Shown here piece by piece: positions 44,950 through 55,406 of a DNA stretch of 64,000 bases. Numbering within the stretch: the first letter of the stretch is position 1; each line of letters opens with the position of its first letter. The stretch comes from Isoetes taiwanensis (Eukaryota > Streptophyta > Lycopodiopsida > Isoetales > Isoetaceae). Under the pieces are notes generated by a model. The model worked only from the letters and a program-made list of their open reading frames with translations, was not told the origin of the DNA and did not search any database. Position numbers and translations under genes: made by a program. The stretch spans positions 38,238,826 to 38,302,825 of the forward strand of contig JAJEKV010000001.1 in the NCBI GenBank assembly GCA_021234155.1. Reading direction: 5' to 3'.

Positions 44950-45328
44950 TGTTAGAGCCTGAACTCTAACCTTGCAAGAAGGATGAAAAACCCAACAATC
45001 CAAGCTCAATCTATCAAATCAAGGCAATGCACAACACAAAGATTCATCATCTCCATAGCTAGATCAAACAAAAATCCTCTCTCTCAATACACTGTCTCTC
45101 TGTTCTTCTCTCTCTGCTCAGATAATACAGGGATCATCGATACATGCAAATATCCTGCACGCGTGCATGTGCGTATATCACTCCATATACGGTATACTAT
45201 CTTCTATACCACAAGTGTGGTGAGTGGTGAGTGGTGACTGTGGTGTGTGGTGATGAGTGTGGTGAGTGGTGAGTGGTGACGAATGTGGTGAGTGGTGACG
45301 AGTGTGGTGAGTGGTGACCACCCCAACA
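44950..45328 (-). repeat. LTR (5' LTR of the minus-strand element), 379 bp
   Basis: Same ends as the LTR at 23004 (TGTTAGAGCC...CCCCAACA). It has fewer GTGGTGAGTGGTGA units and lacks a 4-bp CT repeat step. The TSD ATAAG follows directly. Confidence 0.92.
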
Positions 45329-45439
45329 ATAAGTACCTTGTTCATTCGTGCAATTAGGACCAATGTTCTAAATGTCTAAGATGATTTTCGTGTTGATTGT
45401 AGTATTAGCGCATTGTACGTGGAAAAGAAAAAAGAAAAT

Positions 45440-46556
45440 AATATTAGACTAGTAACGTTGCCCATGCCAAAAGTATCCAGACCTCAATATTTCCTTGGCT
45501 ATTGTATCAACTGCATAGTGCCCTCCACATACTCCATCATGACAAGCCTGCATAACCAAATTTGCGTCTTCTTATCTTATCTTATCCTTTGTTCACATAC
45601 CTCTTTAATACTCTTTCTTTGTCAATTCTGCATAAGATGTCATTTATGAGTCTAAATTTGCTGCATTTTTCTCTGAATCTTCTTTGCTGGCTGCTGTTCA
45701 GTTCTTGAGGCATCTCTCCAAACTCCATGTACTTTTTAATTTCTTCTTGCCAATCTGCTTCTCTCATATAAGTAACAACCAAGTTAGTATCGACATTGTT
45801 CTCAAGTTCATCCAAACCTTCTTGGTCCTCATGCTTAAAGAGAGCATAAGGAAGATATGCACTGGGATCATCAATTGTTTTGATTACTTTTACACTCAAG
45901 TTATAGGTCTGGACTTTGCAAGCCCATTTATATATATCTTAACTTTGTATGGATTTTTAGCAAACAACAGGGACATAGGATCTTGCCTCATCATAACTTG
46001 AATTTCACTATTTTGAAAGATGTAGCTTTGTCTCTCTATTAGGAATATGAGAGAAGCTGCACTTTTCGCAAGTCTAGAATATCTGACTTCTGTGTCTGAC
46101 CAAATTTTGCTTGCAAAGGTGATGATCTTGCTTTCCTGCAGCAAAGCTACCCCTATGCCCCTTTTTGTGATGCTTATATAAGCTTGAAAAGGTTTTGAGG
46201 GATTAGGGGGTTTAAGCAAGGTAGATTCACAGATTGCTTGAATTATCTTGTCAAAAGCCTCTTGACAAGACATTCCAATTTACAAATATATGCTTTCTTT
46301 CTTGCTTTGTGAATTTTCCTATCTTTGTCAGATCTGTGATTGGGCTGACCGTATGAGAAAAATGTGGCACATACATCCTGACGAAGCTTGTTATACCTAA
46401 AAAGCTTTTCACTTGCTTTATGGTTTTGGGTGGTGTAAGCCTCCTCAGAGCTTGCACTTTGCTTTCAACAACTTGACTACCATCTCTTGATATCTCATGC
46501 CCTAGCAGATCTCCTTTGGAACATAGAAACATGCACTTCTTGGGATTTAGACTTAC
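45440..46556 (-). pseudogene. Ty3/Gypsy RT end, RNase H and integrase start (Tat-like element)
   Basis: The minus strand reads SLNPKKCMFLCSKGDLLGHE (46556-46500, end of RT), then QVKSFLGITSFVRMYVPHF (RT-RNase H link), then RNase H at 46273-45896 (CQEAFDKI, FQAYISITKRGIGVALLQE, the Asp changed to Ser), and a connection to 45582. The integrase zinc-binding start CHDGVCGGHYAVDTIAKEIL and GYFWHGQ follow at about 45560-45470. Frames shift several times and the integrase core is missing. It continues the RT start at 50345, past the LINE fragment. Confidence 0.85.
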
Positions 46557-46789
46557 TCCCCCCTTTTTTTTTTGAGAGCTAGTACTTGAAATTTAATTAA
46601 ATAAGGAAGGAAAACAAAACTAGAAGGCCCTAAATGGGCTCGAGCTTAAAGCTCCAGTGTTGGGCACATGGCCCCCTTATATGTGCCAAGCCTAATGATC
46701 ATTCATCACAAGGCGGAGGGGCATAACCACCAGCATCATTAGTCCATGCGCATTTGAAGAATATATAGAAGCCTTGAACTGATCCTAGT

Positions 46790-47596
46790 CTATCGATTTG
46801 TCGTAGTTGCGCCCATATTTCCGAATACGAGCAATTGCCATAAGGGCCACTGCATGGTTGAAGACGTTTTTGATCTTTGCAATGGATACTCCTGTCCTCC
46901 AAGAGCTACGGCACATCTGTGTTTCCATACTGCCCAAAGGGCAATGCAAGTTAAGGAGTATCCCAACTTATCCGATTTAGATAGAATTATTGTGGGCCAT
47001 TGGAGCTGCCCCAAGTCAGCTTGAAGAATTGGTGCCACCCATTCCCAAAAGTCTCTTGTTTTGGGACAATAGAACATGTGATTTATGTCCTCTACATTTC
47101 CACATAAGAGAGGGCAGTTCATGTCTGATACTATGTTCCTCCTTGTGAGCCATGTTTTGGTAGCTATACCACAGTGCCAACAAAGCCATATAAAGAGTTG
47201 GGTTTTCCTGTTGCAGTAAGAGGTCCAGCATCTTTTCAGTTGTTTGACATATTCCAGAACTGAAAGGTGCATGTGTGCTGGTGTAGATGGCATACCATCA
47301 TCTGCTAGAGCTTTGTAAACCTCACGGACTGAGTAGCCTGGCTTATCATTCAACAACCAAATTTCTTCTGATCCTTCCTCCCCGGAAAGCATGCTAACTT
47401 GGCTCCTCACTTTGTTATACACGATTCTATCCGATTGGGTGCCTTTAATTGGGTTTTTCAGCCTGCTCCAAGACCACCAAACTCCACGAATTGGGTCCCA
47501 GATGTGCTTGAGTCTAGTTATACCCGCAGCCTCCCATTTCCTGCAAATTTTGGGGTGCATTAAGGCCAAGGGATAATCCACTTGAGGACTTACCAT
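46790..47596 (-). pseudogene. LINE ORF2 C-terminal region with zf-RVT
   Basis: LKHIWDPIRGVWWSWSRLKNPIKGTQSDR, split from the RT by a frame change near 47610, is followed by SYCNRKTQLFIWLCW, a CPLLCGNVEDINHMFYCPK zinc cluster and CIALWAVWKHR. Confidence 0.8.
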
Positions 47597-47620
47597 TGGA
47601 CTCCAGAAGATGGAAAGACA

Positions 47621-48202
47621 TCATGACTGCCATTGAGCTTGAGCAGGCTCAAAAATGTCCTTGACGACTTGCCATGCTTCAAGGATCTTGCGCATTACTG
47701 GGGAAGTACCTGCTGCGATTTTAAAATCAGTGAAGCATGCTGATTTACATGAGAGATGCAAGGAGGGCTTGGTCTTTGGGCTGGCTTTGCCAAGCCAGAA
47801 TCTGATGAAGAGAGAGCCAATAGTGTTGTCGCCATTAATTGCTCTCCATACTAGCTTGCTGACGAGAGCTTGTGAGTGCACCAGCATATCCTTGATTCCT
47901 AGACCGCCCTTGGACCTAGATTTACAGACTTCCGACCAAGCTGCTTTGGCTGCACCTTGCCACACAAATCCCCTGATGAGTTTTTGCATTCTTTGGTAGA
48001 TGTACTTGGGTGCTAAGAGAATGGATGACATGTAGACCAGCGAGCTGCTCAAAACACTATTTGCAACAGTAATCCTTCCTGCTGTAGAGAGCCCTTTGCT
48101 CGACCATAGATTGATTTTCTTCTTCAGCTTGTCAAGTGTGCTATACCTAGATTTAGGATACTTGTTGGCGGGTCCTCCAGATGTGGCCAGATAATTGAAC
48201 AT
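47621..48202 (-). pseudogene. LINE ORF2 connection region
   Basis: The frame has LSTAGRITVANSVLSSSLVYMSSILLAPK, GGLGIKDM and SLFIRFWLG, which follow the RT palm of the same LINE. It is offset in frame from 48124-50005. Confidence 0.8.
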
Positions 48203-50220
48203 TTACTAAGATTGAGACATACTCCAGTTGCAGAACTAAAGGTTTTGATGACTGTTAGGCAGTTTGCAATGCTATCATCATCATACCTTAAAAAGATGAA
48301 CGTATCATCTGCAAATTGTTGGATACTTAACTGGGATTCAGCAGGAGGTGGCAGCTCAATGCCCTTCATACATCCTTCCTGTATCTTTTTCAGAATTAGC
48401 AATGTTAGCACATTTGCAAGCAAGATAAAAATGTACGGGGCAAGGGGGCATCCCTGCCTGACCCCTTTCCTGAGAGGAAAGAGCTTTGTGGGGCAGCCAT
48501 TTATTAGAATGGATGCCGAGGCTGATTTGTTTAAACCCATGACCACATCAATGAATTTCTGTTCAAAACCCAATTTGGCCATAACCATCTGAATTGATGA
48601 CCATCTGACAGTGTCGAACGCTCGTTTGAAGTCGAGCTTCAACATGATAGTCTTTTGTTGATTTCGAGATGCCCAATGCATTCCTTCACATGCAGCGAGG
48701 TAGTTAGCAAGGATGCTTCTGCCCGGGAGAAAAGCAGATTGTTCTTGCCTTATGATATTGCTGAGTAGAGGCTTTATACGATTTGCGATAAGTTTGGCCA
48801 TCAGCTTGTATGTGGTGTTTGTGAGAGCAATTGGCCGCCATTCCTCCAGAGCCATTGGTCTTTGTACCTTTGGTATTAGGGCAATAAATCCTGTGGAGAG
48901 AGCAGGGTGGAGGCCGCCATGAAGCCAGGCTCCTTGCAGCACCACAGTGAGATCATCACCTAATTCTTGCCAAAATTCCAAGAACATTTCTAGTGGAAAA
49001 CCATCCGGTCCGGGAGACTTCTCGTGTGCCATCATCTTGAGGGTTGCATGGACCTCAGCCTTTGTGATTTGTTTATAGAGGAGCTGGTTGTCTTCCCCAG
49101 TGACTACTCGGTCCATGACTTGCAAGCAAGCGTCCATAGCTTCTTCATGATCTGCTGGCAGGCTATCCTCCGAGAACATCTTAGTATATGATTCCAGAAA
49201 GTACCTCTTAATGTCATTTGGCTCCTTGATGATAGAGTTGTCCCTGTCCTTAACTTCATTGATTCCATATTCCATGATCCTGTTACCAGCTAGTCGAAAG
49301 AAGACTTTTGAAGTCTCCATGTCCATGTTCTCATGCCATTTTGCTTTGGCTCTAACTGCAGTGCCACGTGCCTCATCCTCTTCAATTGATTTGATCTTAG
49401 CATCAAGGTTGGCTTCCTGGCTTTGTAATGACAGGTTTGCTGGGTTGGCCATGAGCTTGGATCGAACCATTCTTATCTCATCATACAGCTGCAATTTCTC
49501 GTGCTGAAAGGCTTTTGCCCTCTTGCTAACCCACTGTTTCACCCAAGCTTTCATTGCCTTGAGCTTGTTTGACCAATCATGCATGCTTTTACCTTGGTTA
49601 ACCTTGGGTAATGAAGTCAGATAGGCTTTGAAGGGAAGGCAGAATTCTGATTTGTTAAGATAACTGCTGTTAAATTTAAATGGTGTGGCACCCCTGTTGG
49701 CTAACTTAGAAGGCATATATAGCACTAGCTTTTTAGGGATGTGGTCTGATTGGATGAAGCCGTGCTCACCTTCAACAAAATGTTTATCCAAGAATGGAGC
49801 TGACTTGCTTACCAGATAAAAGCGATCCAAGAGGCAGTAGACTCGTTTGGCTCCATCCTGCTTGTTGCTCCAGGAATATTCAGTAGTCGATGGGGGGATT
49901 AGAGAAAATCCTATTGAGTCCATAAGGTTGTCCCAGGACACCCTTTCCTCAGCTGAAAGATTCTTATGTAGACCAATCTTCTGGTCCCAAGTTTCGGTCA
50001 TGTTACACAAAGTAAAAAGTTTAATCAGATAATTCAAGTAATCATCCATAGAAGTTCCCAAGCAAAGATCGTCTAGAAAGACTCTGACAAATGTGATGGC
50101 ATTTCTTTGAATATGAAATCCATTGCTCTCTGAAATGTTGCTGAAGCATTCATTAGGCCAAAAGGCATCCTTTTCATAGCAAAGGTGCCCCAAGGTGTAA
50201 TAAATGCTGTCTAACATCAT
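48124..50220 (-). pseudogene. chance fusion frame: Gypsy RT start joined to LINE endonuclease/RT
   Basis: One 698-codon frame. The first about 75 codons are Ty3/Gypsy RT (FVRVFLDDLCLGTSMDDYL, a decayed YLDDF block). From about 50005 it continues in frame as LINE endonuclease (TTEYSWSNKQDGAKRVYCLLDRFY, IQSDHIP) and RT (KSPGPDGFPLEMF, WRPIALTN, LKLDFKRAFDTVRW, GVRQGCPLAPYIF, QFADDTFIFL). The fusion is produced by the insertion. The LINE RT catalytic residues are present; the Gypsy part is frameshifted. Confidence 0.8.
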
Positions 50221-50345
50221 GTAAAACTTGTTCCAGAAAAGGTAAGGGGTAGCAATCTTTCACAGTGGCCTTATTCAGGTCTCTATAATCAATGCATGTC
50301 CTTATGTTTTGTTCTTTTTTTCAACTGGCACAATATATTCATGTA
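50006..50345 (-). pseudogene. Ty3/Gypsy RT, N-terminal fingers/palm part
   Basis: From 50345 the minus strand reads YIVPVEKKNK, then after a frameshift CIDYRDLNKATVKDCYPLPF and LEQVLHDV, then the degraded GTFCYEK..FG.NA and LDD blocks. It begins exactly at the codon where the plus-strand RT fragment at 55407-55685 stops, which indicates an inversion breakpoint. Confidence 0.85.
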
Positions 50346-51452
50346 GAATAATATATTATATACAAGATTTGAATAAAAAATACGCATGGACTATTTATAG
50401 GTCCAGGATTAGACCAACTGGATGGAGAAAATTTATCTATTTATTTGCACTAGCTCGATTCATTTTTGTCCCCTACAATAATACTATGACTTCTCATCAT
50501 CTATGAGATCATCTTTGAAATGTGTAAGTGGACGTCCACATACATTCAAAATAGCACGTAACTGCTTAGTTTTTGTGCTTCGATATCACCCTTTAGATAG
50601 ATAATTCTCCCTAACCAACTAATATTATGATATATAGAACATGGTATATGTGAATTATATTCTAAAGAATTGATTATAATGATGATGTTCTTGACTTTTA
50701 AATGAGAGGTCATATGGACCAATAATTGGCATCAACATAGCAGTCTATCTTGGTCTTTTTTAGTCATAGATTTTCATATTTTTCCTTGGTTCATCTTGCA
50801 TTGCTTTCTTAACTTTGGGAAGCTTTGAAATATGGTGTTTGAAGTTCATCCTGAAGGTATAAATCTGGAGATCAAACATGGAAAACATTTGATGATAACT
50901 TGGAACTAATACAAAAAGTTTTAGCCCAAACCTACCAATAGATATTTTTTATTGACAGAGCAACTCGTGAAATACTAACGTCCTAAAATTCAACTTGAGA
51001 TTGACTAAGATAATGAAGTTATTGATTTAAAATGAACCTATGGAGGAGTAATGGTCTTAGGTATTGTATTTTTCTTGATTTATCATGATCATGCCTTTTG
51101 CTCTTTTACTTTACTTGTTTTGGCATTGGTCTCATATCCGTACAAGCATTCATATATGATTATTTCAATGGCATACTATTTCAAGAAATTTCCTTCAAAT
51201 TAGACAAAATAAACATCAATTAAAAGTCACTTAAAATTATTACTATAAGTCAAAGCTGAACCTTCAAATTACAGGTCAACAAATATTTTTTATGCATGAA
51301 GCAATTAGTCAATTACTTATATACCAAATTTGAAGTAAAAAATCATTTTCATGTAAAAGTTGTGGAATTTTAATTAAAATAGCCTTCTGCGAAGCATTAT
51401 TAGTCTACACATCTGGTCCAATGCCAGTATATACAATCAAAAAGGAAAAAAA
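50346..51452. other. AT-rich flank of gag, no gene seen
   Basis: About 1.1 kb without a recognisable domain. An open frame ending GPMPVYTIKKEKK leads into gag near 51420. The LTR of the Tat-like element is expected here, but I cannot identify a second copy in the window. Confidence 0.35.
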
Positions 51453-52147
51453 GTGCCAAAGGTGGTGGATTCAGCCAATTCTGTAGCTGATGTCAGAGCT
51501 GAAATCTCAAAGGTTTCAGAAGCATTGCTGGAGATCACAAAACAACTTCAAGAAATGAAAACATCGAGACCTGAGAGGAAGATTTATCCACCTTATGCAC
51601 ATTGCCAAAGAGATTCTCACTCTTCTGATTATTGTTGGTACAGACCATGCATAAAATGTGGAAAGAGAGGACATTTTGGTAAGGAGCGCCCAATCTGTGC
51701 CTTTTGCAAAGCAATTGGACATTATGAAGGAAAGGTGCAGTGTAAAAGAGTATTTTGCAAGACACGAAGCAGCCAAGGCTACTGAACCAAATGCTGCAAA
51801 TAGTTTTGTCCCTGAACCAAGACCTTCTACCTCAGTTAGATTTGCTGCTGATCCAGTTGTGTCAATCAGGTTTATGCAGGAATTAAAGGAGCAAGAAGAG
51901 ATCATGGCTGTGCACACCAGAGTCATGCAAGGTGCCAGATGTGAAGAAAATATCCATGGCAAGTTTGAAACAAAGGTGCCCTGTGAAAAGGCTAAAGAAG
52001 ACAATCAGGTTGTACCTATCTCTCCCCATCAAAAATATGGTAAAAAGGATAAAGAGCTTGATGAATTTGATTCTTTAATGAAGAATGCAAAAGTAAGTGT
52101 AGACCTGCTCACATTGCTGAGAATTGCCCCTTTTTATAGAGAATATC
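51453..52147 (+). pseudogene. gag C-terminal region with two zinc knuckles (Tat-like Gypsy)
   Basis: A helix-rich part (VSEALLEITKQLQEMK) is followed by YCWYRPCIKCGKRGHFGKE and CAFCKAIGHYEGKVQC knuckles; the last Cys of the first is lost. A frameshift near 51770 leads into EPRPSTSVRFA and LLTLLRIAPFYREY. It stops at the insertion at 52148 and goes on at 54225 (KYAHPTAP). Confidence 0.8.
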
Positions 52148-52357
52148 TAGCATTATAACAGGGGGTTTTTTTGTGATTTTATACGCTTTTTGGCATGGTT
52201 TTCATATGATTTCGTGGGCGTATTACGCGAGGCATATTAATCAGTATATCTAGAGTGCACTCCGCATTTTTATTGTCTAAATTACATATCCCCCATGGTT
52301 TACCCCCTTTTATTTTTATTCCTTTATTTCTTTTTATTTCGTTTTATTCACTTTAGG

Positions 52358-52402
52358 GTTATTTTAGGTTTAGGGTTATTTTAGGGTTATTTTAGGATTC
52401 GT
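52358..52402 (+). promoter_or_regulatory. telobox-like TTTAGGG repeats
   Basis: Four irregular copies of TTTAGGG/TTTTAGGTTTAGGGTTAT lie about 150 bases upstream of the captured coding exon. Teloboxes are common in plant 5' regions, so this may be captured promoter or 5' UTR. It could also be a short interstitial telomere-like repeat. Confidence 0.45.
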
Positions 52403-52548
52403 GGAGGTGGCCATACCTCCCAGATCTATGCCATCCGCCAGCATGACGGGCGTTGAAGTGGCTCGCAGCTCACACTATACTCTTTCCTTCATAGCTCCAC
52501 TTCTTCGTATTTCCGGCATCAGATCTGAAGCTCCATAGTTGGGCCACA

Positions 52549-52788
52549 ATGCGATCCTTCCAACTCCTCGCCTTCCTCGCCGGACTTGCCCTGCTCGCTT
52601 CCTTAGCCCAGCCCACATTGGCCAAACACAAAACTGAGGACGGGGTTTGTTCTGCCCCCAAGGGGCAAGTCTGCTGTAATAAGACTATTGATGAGTTCTT
52701 CACTGAAGATCACTTCGATATGATGTTTAAGCACCGGAATGACAAAAAAATGTCGACAGTTCCTGAATGGGGCTTGATTTGTTTCTGA
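52549..52788 (+). pseudogene. captured first exon of a GH19 chitinase-like gene
   Basis: A 79-codon frame begins with a clear signal peptide (LLAFLAGLALLASLAQPTLA), then a Lys-rich spacer, then GQVCCNKTIDEFFTEDHFD and MMFKHRND. The latter match the start of the catalytic domain in plant chitinase-like (CTL) proteins, which act in the cell wall. The frame ends after about 14 more unrelated residues, where an intron or the end of the captured DNA would lie. The catalytic region is absent, so no enzyme can be made. A preceding non-coding part with telobox-like repeats looks like a captured 5' UTR. Confidence 0.6.
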
Positions 52789-53900
52789 ACCAGGTTGCAT
52801 TGTTCAAGACATGTTTTGAAGATGATGCTGTGGTGGAGCTAAGAAATGTGTGGAGGCGTTGTTTTGTAAGCTGCTCTACTTATGGAGTAGGATGTTGCTG
52901 AGGTCTGGGTTTGATGATGTTGTGGAGGAGCTGAGTTCCTGATTCTGTCTTTTGGTCGAGTCGTTTTAGCTGGGGTATGCCTGATTGGAAAGCAAGATGT
53001 TCCTGCCTAATGGTTTTCAGCAGGTAAATGTGCTTTGAGTTTGGGGTCCGATACATTGATCGGTTACAGAACTTCCAACTATTTCTCTTAACTATTTTTT
53101 TTATTAGGATCGTTTGGAGTACTTGGTGATAATCAATAGCTTGTCGAAGCGAACAGGTTGAGCATACCTGATGATTTGTAAGGATACGTTCTCAGGTCTG
53201 ATTGGTATTCCCTGTTTGAGGTGGTTTACTTTGAGTGCTAGAGGTTTGAGGTTGTATAGCAAGTGGTCGCTGAGCAATGGAGCTGCAAATGCTGGATCCC
53301 GTCTGATTGTCATGATTACTACTCTTATTAGCATATGAAGTGCTAGATGCCAAGTATTACGATATGGATCTGTCACTTTTGTTAAGGTGTTCACACATTG
53401 TACGTAATTTGGTTGTAGCCATTGCTGGCACGATCTCTGTAAATTTTGTTCTTGCAACAGTGGATCCATTTAAGTGAAGTATTGATTATTTTATTATTTT
53501 AGGATTTGTCACCTATGCCACACTAGAGTGCAAGAATCGTAATCGTAATGCTGAAGTATTGCTTGTGATTCATTTTTACATGAATGGTATATGATGTCTT
53601 GGGGCTCAATTTGTAGAATAAGTGTTGATGTGTGCCCTTGTATTATAGCAAGCAGGGTCAATTAGAATTGTGGGCAGATCTCTTCAGTGCTTATTGTTTC
53701 GATTAATCTGATTTACAATGTGCAGTTTACAATAGTTTACATGATTCTTGTATTGCAATATTGAAATTACAGATAATGAATATAATGACTACATAAAATG
53801 TACTCAATAGTTGTTTGCAATGAAAATAATTTGTTTGTCTTGATGTTATTGTGCTTTTTAGTAATTAATATTTAGGCCCATAAAGTTTACATATGTTTGC
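52789..53900. other. interior of element copy 2, no gene
   Basis: AT-rich to neutral sequence with short open frames (for example 53469-53104 on minus) and no domain. It may be intron or neighbouring DNA captured with the exon. Confidence 0.35.
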
Positions 53901-54224
53901 TTTAGTTAGGGCCCGAAGGGCCCATTTTTTTTTTTAATATAACAATCAACACACAACTACCATTAACATTATTAACACAAACCATTGCATTTAACACATT
54001 TAAATTAAAATCCCCCTTAAACCTCCTTTGGTTTGGGTGCATATTCACACGGGGGGTTACGTAGGGCAGCGAGAGCCCCAAAAATGTATTTACAATACAT
54101 GTACAAAATTAACACCATTAAGTACATTCTCTCAAACCTTATAGTATTTTGCAAATCTCAATATACAGTATACAAAAACTTGTACATGAATACCCCACAA
54201 ATGGTCCAGATCAAGGAATAAATG

Positions 54225-54720
54225 GCAAATATGCCCATCCGACAGCTCCGTGTGAAAAAGATACTGAATATGACCAAGGAAGAGCATGTCTAGTAGCTCT
54301 CACAGGTCACATTGATGAACAAATGCTAGTGCAACATGAATATGACCCAGGTGCTTTCATGTGCAGCTAAGGTGGGCAAAAGAACTCTAACTAAAGTGCT
54401 ACTTGATGGGGGATCTCCTTTAAATGTTATGCCTCATCATGTAATAAGAATTTGTGGTCTGGAAATAGACAGGAAGGCACCTATGGTGTTAAAATCTTTC
54501 TCGAACTCAAAGATAAATCCATAGGCATATTAAGCAATGTTCTAATAAATGTTGAAGGAATTATGGTTGCTGCTAACTTTGTGGTGGTGACCTTTGAAGG
54601 AATGGATGACAAGACAGATATATATGACCTGCTCTTAGGGAGGAGATGGCTTCCACAGTTGATGCCAGACCAATTTGGTCAAATTGAGAATGCACTATAT
54701 CAGATGGCAAGAGAACAATA
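54225..54720 (+). pseudogene. aspartic protease region of the Tat-like Gypsy element
   Basis: After HPTAPCEKDTEYDQGRACL comes TLTKVLLDGGSPLNVMPHHV, with DGG in place of DTG/DSG, then GLEIDRKAPMVLKSF and DLLLGRRWLPQL. This order matches Ty3/Gypsy retropepsins. A frameshift lies near 54350 and another near 54500. Confidence 0.8.
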
Positions 54721-54774
54721 ATCCTCCTAAATAAATTAGGTGAGTTTGAATCTATCAATTTTATTAAAGAAGAC

Positions 54775-55323
54775 TTGTTGGTGCCAAATCTTTTTGGTGA
54801 ATATGAAATGTCCATTGCTGTCTCGAATGCAAAGTCAACACTAACGGCAAAGGATGATACAACTTCACAAGAAATTTTTGCCTTCCTATGGTTTGATGGG
54901 GGAGTGTCTAAAAAATTAAATATTGCTTCTTCTGCTGCCATTTTAAAAGACAAAAACAGCAGGCTCTTGGCCAAGGTTGGCAGGATACACCCCAATACCA
55001 CATCAAACATGGCTGAATATAAGGCAATTATTGCAGGGCTTCAGGAAGCTAAACATATTGGCATAACTAATATTGTTATCTTTGGTGATTCTCAATTGGT
55101 TTGCAGGCAAATTTCAGGTGAATATCAAGCCAAACAGGAGGAAATGATAGCACTTAGAGACCAAACCATAAAAGAGCTTGCAGGATTCAAGAGTTGGGAG
55201 CTGCAACATGTAACAAGAGACCTGAATGCTGAAGCAGATGCCCTTTGCAAAAATGTTCTACTTCAACATTTATCTGAGGGAGCAATCAGAGAAGAAAAAC
55301 TGGAGGAGGAAGGCTTGAGATAA
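54775..55323 (+). CDS. archaeal-type RNase H domain (Tat-like Gypsy)
   Basis: A frame of 182 codons. WFDGGVSKK, NMAEYKAIIAGL, GDSQLVCRQISGEY and RDLNAEADAL give the D-E-D-D catalytic residues of an RNase HI of the archaeal type, known as an extra RNase H in plant Tat-lineage Gypsy elements. It lies after the protease and before the RT start (55407), and is separate from the Gypsy RNase H at 46273-45896. The domain looks complete. Confidence 0.88.
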   Translation: MLVPNLFGEYEMSIAVSNAKSTLTAKDDTTSQEIFAFLWFDGGVSKKLNIASSAAILKDKNSRLLAKVGRIHPNTTSNMAEYKAIIAGLQEAKHIGITNIVIFGDSQLVCRQISGEYQAKQEEMIALRDQTIKELAGFKSWELQHVTRDLNAEADALCKNVLLQHLSEGAIREEKLEEEGLR

Positions 55324-55406
55324 TTACATCCCATCCTGGTGATCAACGAAGCAATGAAAAATAGGTAGGGGAGGTAAAAATAGAGAAAAGTGGCCAAGAG
55401 AGAATT

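Larger units (their letters stand above)
23004..45328 (-). mobile_element. LTR retrotransposon with gag and protease but no RT, enlarged by three LINEs
   Basis: The LTRs are 23004-23426 and 44950-45328. The 5-bp TSD ATAAG lies at 22999-23003 and 45329-45333. The minus strand reads 5' LTR (right), a PBS-like TGGCGACCACGGTGC at about 44946, gag, protease, an unknown coding region, 3' LTR (left). LINEs at 40191-43209, 32468-39303 and 24519-32254 interrupt it; each has a matching TSD and the reading continues across each. Original length was about 4.7 kb. No RT, RNase H or integrase blocks occur in the remaining 3.9 kb, so it would need enzymes from another element. The LTRs differ by about four substitutions in the first 270 bases, so it is fairly young. 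Confidence 0.9.
46565..50005 (-). mobile_element. 5'-truncated L1-type LINE inside the Gypsy RT
   Basis: The minus-strand A10 tail is at 46565-46574. The 5' end is near 50005, in the endonuclease domain. RT blocks lie at 48124-50005 and 47621-48202, and the C-terminus with zf-RVT at 46790-47596. It is of the same broad family as 24519-32254. No target-site duplication could be matched, so the junctions may have lost bases. Confidence 0.85.
52148..54224. mobile_element. unclassified transposable element, copy 2, with captured gene piece
   Basis: The left 115 bp (TAGCATTATAACAGGGGG...TATCTAGAGTGCAC) and right 320 bp match the element at 5190-6838. Shared right-end features: a GGGCCC-GAA-GGGCCC hairpin (53909-53923), CCTTTGGTTTGGGTGC, GTAGGGCAGCGAGAGCCC. 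The 9-mers at the edges, GAGAATATC (52139-52147) and GCAAATATG (54225-54233), agree at six positions, like an aged TSD. Gag reads on across it in frame. The interior is unrelated to copy 1 and includes a chitinase-like exon (52549-52788). Confidence 0.75.

Noticed and set aside
52549-52788. A complete small secreted protein gene
   Set aside because: A signal peptide and CCN/HRND blocks point to the start of a larger chitinase-like protein. The end is abrupt and it sits inside a transposable element.
52148-54224. Helitron as the class of the gene-capturing element
   Set aside because: Copy 1 has a 9-bp target-site duplication and the ends are not TC...CTRR with a terminal hairpin. Helitrons do not duplicate the target.
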